Shown one piece after another: positions 58,161 to 64,000 of a stretch of 64,000 bases of DNA. A model generated the notes under the pieces. That model saw only the letters and a program-made list of their open reading frames with translations, ran no database searches and had not been told where the DNA came from. Numbering within the stretch: the stretch's first letter is position 1; the number at the start of each line of letters is the position of its first letter. This DNA comes from Clostridia bacterium (GTDB lineage Bacteria; Bacillota; Clostridia; Christensenellales; Aristaeellaceae), in contig JAFWQU010000003.1 in NCBI GenBank assembly GCA_017508975.1, positions 1-64,000 of the forward strand, written 5' to 3'. A program made the position numbers and the translations under genes.

Positions 58161-59618
58161 ATGATTCTGCGCAAAGCACGGGAGAGCGACCTGAAGGCGC
58201 TGTACGGGCTGTATGAGCTCGTGTCGGAGCGGATGCATGAGAAGGGCGTCGAGCAGTGGGAGTGGGGCAAGTACCCGAACGAGGAGCTGATCGCGGCGGA
58301 CGTCCGGGCGGGGCGCATGTACTGCCTCTACGGGGAGCTGGGCATGATGCTTTCCGTGGCGGTGAGCACCGAGACCTCCCCGGCCTACCGGAACGTCAAC
58401 TGGCTCTTCGGCGTGCGGCCCGGCGTCTTCCACCGGCTGGCGGTACACCCGTCGCTGCAGCGCGAGGGCTTCGGCCGGCAGGCCGTGGCGGACGTGGAGA
58501 CCATCCTGATCTCGCTGGGCTGCGACTCCCTGCGCTGCGACGCGGCGGAGGGCAACGAGATCGGCGCGCGCTTCTACCGCTCGCTCGGCATGCGCAAGGC
58601 CGGCACCGCCTGGATCGAGGACCGGCAGAAGGCCTTCGTCGGCTATGAGAAGCGCCTGACCGAGGACTGCCCGCTGCTCCCGCTGAACATGCATCCGGCC
58701 TTCCGCGCCGGCAAACTCACCCCCTGGGGCGGCGACCGCCTGCGCACCGTCTACGGCAAGGACATCCCCGAGGTGCCCACCGGCGAGAGTCTGGAGGTCA
58801 GCTGCATTCCCGAGTTCCCCTCCACGGACGATACGGGCGTGACCCTGCCGGAGCTCATCTCGACCTACGGCAGCATGCTCGTCGGCCGCTATGACTTCCG
58901 CGGCTTCCCGCTGCTCCTGAAGATCATCGACGCGCAGGAGGCGCTCTCGGTGCAGGTGCACCCGGACGACGCCTATGCCGCCGAGCACGAGGGCGGCAAG
59001 TTCGGCAAGACCGAGGCCTGGCTGATTCTGGACGCCCCCGAGGATGGGGAGCTGGTCTACGGCATCAAGCCGGGCACCGACCTGGAGACGCTGAAGGCCG
59101 CCTGTCAGCAGGGCGCCGCCGTGGAGCCGCTGCTGCGCCGCGTGAAGGTGCATCCCGGCGACGTCTGTTACATCCCCGCGGGCTGCGTCCACGCCATCGG
59201 CGCCGGCATCATGCTCTATGAGATCCAGCAGTCCTCGGACATCACCTACCGTTTCTACGACTGGAACCGCGTGGACACCCAGGGCAAGGGCCGTCCGCTG
59301 CACCTCGAGCAGGCGCTGGCCGTGACCGACCTGACCTTCTCCCCGGATCCGATCCCCGCCCCGGAGATCCCCGTCGCCCGGGTGCTGGACAAGCCCTACT
59401 TTACCCTGGATCTCCTCAACCCCAAGCCGGACTCCCCGGTGCACATCCCGCACATCCGCTCCTTCGGCCTCCTGACCGCCCTGGACGACGGTCTGACCCT
59501 CTCCTGGGAGGGCATGAGCCGCACCCTCAAGCGCGGCGAGTCCCTGCTGATCCCGCAGGCGGCCCCCGCCCTGACGCTCACCGGCCAGGGCCGTGCGGCG
59601 CTGAGCATGCCGAGGTAA
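58161..59618 (+). CDS. GNAT acetyltransferase fused to mannose-6-phosphate isomerase
   Basis: 485 residues; GAGGAGGG precedes the ATG. Residues ~1-165 are a GNAT domain (AVHPSLQREGFGRQA coenzyme A loop, GCDSLRCDAAEGNEIGARFY). Residues ~170-485 are a complete class I mannose-6-phosphate isomerase with NMHPAFRAGKLTPWGG, the metal block SVQVHPDDAYA, KTEAWLILDA and IPAGCVHAIGAG. Zinc ligands His, Glu and His are all present. ManA interconverts mannose-6-phosphate and fructose-6-phosphate. Reading through one uninterrupted frame, the GNAT unit is an in-frame N-terminal fusion, which I do not know as common. Cytoplasmic. Confidence 0.9.
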   Translation: MILRKARESDLKALYGLYELVSERMHEKGVEQWEWGKYPNEELIAADVRAGRMYCLYGELGMMLSVAVSTETSPAYRNVNWLFGVRPGVFHRLAVHPSLQREGFGRQAVADVETILISLGCDSLRCDAAEGNEIGARFYRSLGMRKAGTAWIEDRQKAFVGYEKRLTEDCPLLPLNMHPAFRAGKLTPWGGDRLRTVYGKDIPEVPTGESLEVSCIPEFPSTDDTGVTLPELISTYGSMLVGRYDFRGFPLLLKIIDAQEALSVQVHPDDAYAAEHEGGKFGKTEAWLILDAPEDGELVYGIKPGTDLETLKAACQQGAAVEPLLRRVKVHPGDVCYIPAGCVHAIGAGIMLYEIQQSSDITYRFYDWNRVDTQGKGRPLHLEQALAVTDLTFSPDPIPAPEIPVARVLDKPYFTLDLLNPKPDSPVHIPHIRSFGLLTALDDGLTLSWEGMSRTLKRGESLLIPQAAPALTLTGQGRAALSMPR

Positions 59619-59640
59619 ACTTTACAGGCGTTTCCTATGG

Positions 59641-59674
59641 TCCGGAGGGAGCTTGAATGCCCTCCGGGCTTTTC
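59641..59674 (+). terminator. Terminator of the GNAT/ManA gene
   Basis: Stem CCGGAGGG/CCCTCCGG with a TTTT tail, about 22 bases after the stop. Confidence 0.85.
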
Positions 59675-59739
59675 AAGTACGCGCATGGGAGGATTGTTCG
59701 GAATGCTCATCTGCATCCGGCGCGGCCGCCTCCTGCGCA

Positions 59740-59768
59740 TTGTCAACCCCTCCCCCTTCTGATATAAT
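59740..59768 (+). promoter_or_regulatory. Promoter of the alpha-galactosidase gene
   Basis: TTGTCA, 17-base spacer, TATAAT; the ATG follows about 39 bases later. Confidence 0.75.
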
Positions 59769-59807
59769 ACCCTTGCATTCATCCGTTCGATGACAGGAGG
59801 CAAGGCC

Positions 59808-62000
59808 ATGAGCATAGCATATCATGAGGAGAGCCGCGTGATCTCCCTGCGCACTGCGCACCAGCTGTATCAGATGAAGGTCGCCGAGGGCAATGTCCTG
59901 CTGCACCTCTACTATGGCCCGGCGGCGGAGGGGGAGATGGGGTACCTCCTCCGGACCGCCAACCGGGGATTCTGCGGGAACCCGTATGAGCAGCGGCATG
60001 ACCGCGGGTTCTCGCTGGACACGCTGCCGCAGGAGTACTCCGGCAGCGGGGTCGGCGACTACCGGCTCAGCGCGGTGCGGGCGGTAGCGGCGGACGGCAG
60101 CCGCAGTGTGGATCTGCGGTACGTGAGCCACCGGATCGAAGCGGGGCGGGCGGAGCTGCCCGGGCTGCCCTTTGTGCGGGCCGCGGAGGACACGGAGACG
60201 CTGGTGGTGACCCTGCGGGACAGCGTGACCGGGCTGCGGGCGGAGCTGCGGTACCATGTCTTCCCCGGGCACGACGTGATCGTCCGCTCTGTCCGGCTGG
60301 TGAACGAGGGCACCCGGCCGCTGGTGATCGGGAAAGCGGCCTCCGCCTGCGTGGACTTCCCCTATGGCGACTTCGACGTCCTGCATTTCCACGGGCGGCA
60401 CAACATGGAGCGGATGCCGGAGCGGGTCCGGCTGCCCCGGGGCGTCACGGCTTTCGGCTCCACGCGCGGAATGAGCAGTCATCAGAGCAATCCCTATATC
60501 ATTCTGCGCGATCGCCGCGCCACGGAAACCGCAGGCGACTGCTACGGGTTTATGCTCGTATACTCCGGCAACCATCTGGAGGAGATTGAGGTAGACCAGC
60601 TGGGCGGCACCCGCGTGGTCGCGGGCATCCATCCGGAGGGCTTCGCCTGGACGCTGGACCCCGGCGAGCGCTTTGACACGCCGGAGTGCATCCTGTCCCA
60701 CAGCGCGGAGGGGCTCAACGGCCTGTCCCGGCAGTTCCACAACCTGATCCGCGAGCAGGTCATCGCGCCCCGCTGGCGGGAGGCCCGGCGGCCGGTGCTG
60801 ATCAACAGCTGGGAGGCGGCGTACTTCGACTTCGACGCGGCCAAGATCCTGCGCTTTGCGCAGTCCGCCCGGGAGCTGGGCGTCGAGATGCTGGTGCTGG
60901 ACGACGGCTGGTTCGGGAAGCGGGACGACGACAACTCGGGTCTGGGCGACTGGACGGTGAACGAGAAAAAGCTGGGCTGCTCCATGGGGGAGCTGTCCGC
61001 GCAGATCCATGCGCTGGGCCTGCGGTTCGGCCTCTGGTTCGAGCCGGAGATGATCAGCGAGGACTCCGACCTGTACCGCGCGCACCCGGACTGGGCGCTG
61101 TGCGACCCGGACCGGAAGCCGATGCTGTCCCGGAACCAGCTGGTGCTGGACCTGTCCCGGCAGGACGTGGTGGATTACCTGTTCGGCGCCCTCTGCGCCG
61201 TGCTGGACCACGCGCAGATCGACTATGTGAAGTGGGACTTCAACCGCTCGGTCGCCAACTGCTATTCCCACGCGCTGCCCGCGGACCGGCAGGGGGAGAC
61301 GGCGCACCGGTGCATGCTGGGCACCTATCAGCTGCTGAGCCGGCTGCTGGCGCGCTATCCCGAGCTGATGATCGAGGGCTGCTCCGGCGGCGGCGGACGC
61401 TTTGACGCGGGCATGCTGTTCTACTGCCCACAGATCTGGTGCTCGGACGACACGGACGCCGTCGAGCGCCTGGAGATCCAGCGGGGCACCTCCTACGGCT
61501 ATCCGGTCAGCGCCATGGGCGCGCACGTCTCGGCCGTGCCGAACCACCAGACCGGCCGCGTCGTGCCGATGCGCACCCGGGGCATTGTCGCCCAGTCGGG
61601 CACCTTCGGCTACGAGCTGAATCCCAACGCGCTGACGGACGCGGAGAAGGAGGAGGTCAAGGCGCAGATCGCGGACTACCGGCGCTACGCTAGGCTGGTC
61701 ATGCACGGCGACTATTACCGCCTGACCGAGCTGGACGACGGAAAGGAGTTCTCCGCCTGGATGTTCGTGGCCCGGGACGGCGGGGAGGCGCTGGTCAACC
61801 TGGTCGTGACCCATGTCCGCGCCAATGACGCGTTCCCCTGGATCCGGCTGCGGGGCCTGATCCCGGAGGCCTGCTACCGCCTCGAGGGCAGCGGGGAGAT
61901 CTATGCCGGCTCGGCCCTGATGGCCGCCGGGATCAGCTTCCCCGCCGCCGCGGGCGAGTATGCCGCGCACCAGCTGCACTTTGTACGGGTGGAGGGGTAA
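59808..62000 (+). CDS. GH36 alpha-galactosidase, cytoplasmic
   Basis: 730 residues from the ATG at 59808, seven bases after ACAGGAGG. Beta-sandwich N-domain (~1-300), then a barrel with NSWEAAYFDF, MLVLDDGWFG, GLRFGLWFEPEMIS, nucleophile block DYVKWDFNRS and acid/base block WCSDDTDAVERLEIQ. These are the two catalytic aspartates of GH36. It removes alpha-galactosyl residues from raffinose-type sugars or galactomannan fragments. No signal peptide, so it acts on imported substrate. Confidence 0.95.
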   Translation: MSIAYHEESRVISLRTAHQLYQMKVAEGNVLLHLYYGPAAEGEMGYLLRTANRGFCGNPYEQRHDRGFSLDTLPQEYSGSGVGDYRLSAVRAVAADGSRSVDLRYVSHRIEAGRAELPGLPFVRAAEDTETLVVTLRDSVTGLRAELRYHVFPGHDVIVRSVRLVNEGTRPLVIGKAASACVDFPYGDFDVLHFHGRHNMERMPERVRLPRGVTAFGSTRGMSSHQSNPYIILRDRRATETAGDCYGFMLVYSGNHLEEIEVDQLGGTRVVAGIHPEGFAWTLDPGERFDTPECILSHSAEGLNGLSRQFHNLIREQVIAPRWREARRPVLINSWEAAYFDFDAAKILRFAQSARELGVEMLVLDDGWFGKRDDDNSGLGDWTVNEKKLGCSMGELSAQIHALGLRFGLWFEPEMISEDSDLYRAHPDWALCDPDRKPMLSRNQLVLDLSRQDVVDYLFGALCAVLDHAQIDYVKWDFNRSVANCYSHALPADRQGETAHRCMLGTYQLLSRLLARYPELMIEGCSGGGGRFDAGMLFYCPQIWCSDDTDAVERLEIQRGTSYGYPVSAMGAHVSAVPNHQTGRVVPMRTRGIVAQSGTFGYELNPNALTDAEKEEVKAQIADYRRYARLVMHGDYYRLTELDDGKEFSAWMFVARDGGEALVNLVVTHVRANDAFPWIRLRGLIPEACYRLEGSGEIYAGSALMAAGISFPAAAGEYAAHQLHFVRVEG

Positions 62001-62042
62001 AGATCCCTCCACCGGAAAAATCGGACGGATGGGGGAAGCGCC

Positions 62043-62519
62043 ATGACAAAAGAAGAAATCATGAATCTGGTGAACCGCTCTCTGTTTGCGACCGTCGGCT
62101 ATGTCGATGAGATGGACCGGCCGAATGTCCGCCGGGTGTTTTGCGTATGGCACAGGGGCCTGGGCAGACATCTGATCTCGACCAATACAAGCTCAGCCCA
62201 TGTGCAGAGCCTGCTGAAGAACGGGAACGCCTGCCTGTATTTCTCGGACGACGCGGCCTTCGAAGGTCTTTGCCTATTCGGAAAAGCCGTGGTGCATTTT
62301 GAGAGAGCGTACAAGGAGCTCCTCTGGAACGAGGGCGATGAGCGGTATTATCCGAAGGGCGTCGAGGACGAGGACTACTGCATCCTGGAGTTTATTGCCG
62401 AAAACGGGCGGTATTACCGCTTCGACGGAAAGGGCGACCTGTCAGCCCCCGAGATCGCGGCATTTGACGCAGGCAGAGAATTCGAGAACGGATACAATGC
62501 CGTCAATGCGCAGAGCTGA
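62043..62519 (+). CDS. Pyridoxamine-phosphate-oxidase-like flavin protein
   Basis: 158 residues; GGGGGAAG precedes the ATG. Split-barrel, FMN-binding-type family (PNPOx-like): SLFATVGYVDEMDRPNVRRV, HLISTNTSSAHVQSLLKNG, ACLYFSD and FGKAVV. Related proteins reduce or bind flavin and small electrophiles, but the substrate is unknown. Cytoplasmic. The stop is followed directly by a repeat copy. It starts 42 bases after the alpha-galactosidase stop, so co-transcription is possible. Confidence 0.85.
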   Translation: MTKEEIMNLVNRSLFATVGYVDEMDRPNVRRVFCVWHRGLGRHLISTNTSSAHVQSLLKNGNACLYFSDDAAFEGLCLFGKAVVHFERAYKELLWNEGDERYYPKGVEDEDYCILEFIAENGRYYRFDGKGDLSAPEIAAFDAGREFENGYNAVNAQS

Positions 62520-62673
62520 TCCGGGTCTGTCTCAAAGGCTGATTGCCAGCAGCGGGATTTCGCGGCCTGCGGGCCGCGACCAGGTCCGCAGCCGGACTGG
62601 CGGCTTTCCGATCGCCCTGGACCTTCGGGCACATGCTGTTGCTGGATTTGTGATTCTTACTTGAGATTAGTAT
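62519..62673 (-). repeat. TIR repeat, copy 14 (left end degenerate)
   Basis: Inverted orientation. Right end TGAGATTAGTAT (62662-62673) is perfect; both hairpins with the long insert are present. The left end (ATCCGGGTCTGTCTCA) is altered but begins at the A of the TGA stop of the preceding gene. Confidence 0.88.
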
Positions 62674-62731
62674 AACTCCCCACATTGTCAAGCGGAAATC
62701 GTTGATTTCCAAAGGCTTCCGATATTCTTTA

Positions 62732-63652
62732 CTATTGCCCGAGTTGTTTTACAAATTCATTTTTGACATAGCCATGCCACCGATTCCATTCTATCTCTGT
62801 CCAACCATTTTCAGAACTGTATACATCCACCTCTGTTCCGATACCCAGTTCAAGGATCTTTCTTGCCTTTGTAGTTGGCCTGAAACGGACATTGATCACA
62901 GCATTCCCGCTGGTTTTCCCATTCTTGGTCAGAACTGCTGTTCCTGACGGTTCTGTTGATTCCGGATAAACCAATCCCGAATCCTGGATATATCCCCAGC
63001 CTGACGCTTCATATCCTCCCTTTGTGGCATTGTATCGGAACCAAGCCCAGCCATCCACCACATCATCAACAACAATAACCATACCAGTCTGTTCTTTTCC
63101 CAGCGTATAAGAACCTTCGCCTAATCCACTTCGCGAAACCAGTCCTCCTGTGTCTTCCGCTGCGACGATAGCTTTCCGGCTGTCCCAGAAGCGGATCCAT
63201 TCAACCAGCATGAAACTTTCCTGTCCGGTCAATTCTTCTTTCTTGGTAAGAGTTCCGTCAGAGAGAAGGTACCACGTTTCATTCTGATCGCTTACCGCGA
63301 CACACACGACATTGTCGTCAGCCTGCCGATACATTCTGCGAATCATTCCAATCGGATCCTTTCGGTCGCCGATCAACAGCATCTCCTGATTATCAATATC
63401 AATCAGCGCATAAGCTGGTTCTGATTGCGGATTATCGACATAATCCCGCCACTCATATGAAAAAAAGGAATCTTTGAAATTACTGTCATAATGCGGATCA
63501 TGAATTGCCGCACGAAACTCGTCAATGACAGAAATAAATACCGATGCGCTGTCTGCAGAACTGATTTCGCTTTCCGCGTAGCCAAGTGACAAAACAGTAA
63601 AAACCAGCAGGCAGCTAATGCTCATCCAAAGAAAGACTATCGCTTTTTTCAT
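62732..63652 (-). CDS. Secreted protein with C-terminal SH3-like domain
   Basis: 306 residues; AAAGGAGG precedes the ATG. Signal peptide (~1-26, LVFTVLSLGYAES). The middle is a soluble domain with PAYALIDIDNQEMLLIG, a pattern reminiscent of a VCBS/secretory-repeat-like beta unit, and WYLLSDGTLTKKEE. The C-terminal ~70 residues (AVINVRFRPTTKARKILELG, WTEIEWNRWHGYVKNEFVKQ) are an SH3b domain, typical of peptidoglycan attachment. G+C is clearly lower than in the rest of the window. Confidence 0.85.
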   Translation of the reverse strand: MKKAIVFLWMSISCLLVFTVLSLGYAESEISSADSASVFISVIDEFRAAIHDPHYDSNFKDSFFSYEWRDYVDNPQSEPAYALIDIDNQEMLLIGDRKDPIGMIRRMYRQADDNVVCVAVSDQNETWYLLSDGTLTKKEELTGQESFMLVEWIRFWDSRKAIVAAEDTGGLVSRSGLGEGSYTLGKEQTGMVIVVDDVVDGWAWFRYNATKGGYEASGWGYIQDSGLVYPESTEPSGTAVLTKNGKTSGNAVINVRFRPTTKARKILELGIGTEVDVYSSENGWTEIEWNRWHGYVKNEFVKQLGQ

Positions 63653-63783
63653 GGTCAGCAACCTCCTTTGAAAAGAAACGATTCGTACCGTAATCACCGT
63701 CCCAGATGGAACGAAAAATCAAAAAATAAGCTTCCGAGATTTCTTTCTATCTGACACCTCGACAAACTGGAATTGTTCGGATT

Positions 63784-64000
63784 TCACAGCTTGTATACTG
63801 CGGGTATTTCCTGATCCTCTTTCCAGAGTTCTTTCTTTTCTTCAAACCCAAACGACAGATACAGCTTTCTCGCTACCTCATTGTCCGGCTCATAAGACAG
63901 CCAGCAGTATTCAGATCTCCCGCTCGGAGAAGTCTTTATAAAGTCTATGGCAAGCTTTAACGCTTCTTTCCCGTATCCATTGCCCTGATATCTATTATCA
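63784..64000 (-). CDS. GNAT acetyltransferase, N-terminus beyond window
   Basis: 72 codons and a stop (TGA, complement at 63784-63786) run in from the window edge on the minus strand. The visible part has the acetyl-CoA loop RYQGNGYGKEALKLAIDF and the C-terminal strand-helix block VARKLYLSFGFEEKKEL, so it is the C-terminal end of a GNAT. G+C is low, as in the SH3 neighbour. Substrate unknown. Sequence 63653-63783 holds no gene that I can see. Confidence 0.8.
   Translation of the reverse strand, partial: DNRYQGNGYGKEALKLAIDFIKTSPSGRSEYCWLSYEPDNEVARKLYLSFGFEEKKELWKEDQEIPAVYKL

Overview
The window reads as chromosome from a GC-rich, Gram-positive-type anaerobe, most likely an uncultured gut or rumen member of the Clostridia (Oscillospirales or Christensenellales-like; the exact order is inference). 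Supporting signs are RNase Y, the RsgA-Rpe pair, LplB/LplC-type sugar permeases, LacI/CcpA-style operators, many lipoprotein or signal-peptide proteins, strong AGGAGG ribosome sites, and sigma-A-type promoters with 17-base spacers. The last ~1.3 kb is visibly poorer in G+C.

Layout. 0-6 kb: a partial membrane protein, a lipoprotein, a 5'-truncated larC, a four-repeat lipoprotein and an MFS transporter with an operator in its promoter. 6-8 kb: a Thr/Pro tRNA pair, a VWA protein and a macro-domain protein. 8.2-19.4 kb: a pectin (rhamnogalacturonan) locus with a GH106-like rhamnosidase, a divergent LacI regulator, a GH105 hydrolase, an ABC importer (two permeases and an unusual stalked binding protein), a PL22 lyase, a CE12 esterase and a polysaccharide deacetylase. 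No enzyme in it has a signal peptide, so oligosaccharides are probably imported and cut inside the cell. 19.4-30 kb: a PrsA/SurA-like foldase, a Sir2 deacylase, a sugar isomerase-GH43-rsgA-rpe run, an AlbA_2-type regulator, a leucine-rich-repeat lipoprotein and a split chromate transporter. 30-35 kb: gyrB, a small ORF and gyrA. 35-43.6 kb: a radical SAM protein, a GNAT/pyrophosphatase-like fusion, RNase Y, and a co-directional cluster of esterase, ATP-grasp ligase, GH43-like protein and alkyltransferase. 43.8-51.7 kb: a giant secreted repeat protein, a zinc-ribbon membrane protein, alanine dehydrogenase and a DUF4173-like membrane protein. 51.8-57.8 kb: a three-gene flavinylation operon. 58-64 kb: a GNAT/ManA fusion, a GH36 alpha-galactosidase, a flavin oxidoreductase-like protein, an SH3 protein and a partial GNAT.

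Two things stand out. First, the operon at 51.9-57.8 kb encodes a NusG-II-like protein, an exported ApbE flavin transferase and a 1,497-residue membrane-anchored protein with eleven predicted FMN-attachment motifs, ten of its domains also carrying a conserved cysteine. It looks like a multi-flavin extracytoplasmic electron carrier without Rnf/Nqr partners nearby. Second, about 18 full or partial copies of a structured GC-rich repeat fill the gaps between genes. The longer form is ~157 bp with 12-base terminal inverted repeats (ATACTRATCTCA / TGAGATYAGTAT). Stem changes are compensated between copies, and several copy ends touch stop codons. A second form combines the same core with other GC-rich hairpins in tandem. 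No transposase for it is present.
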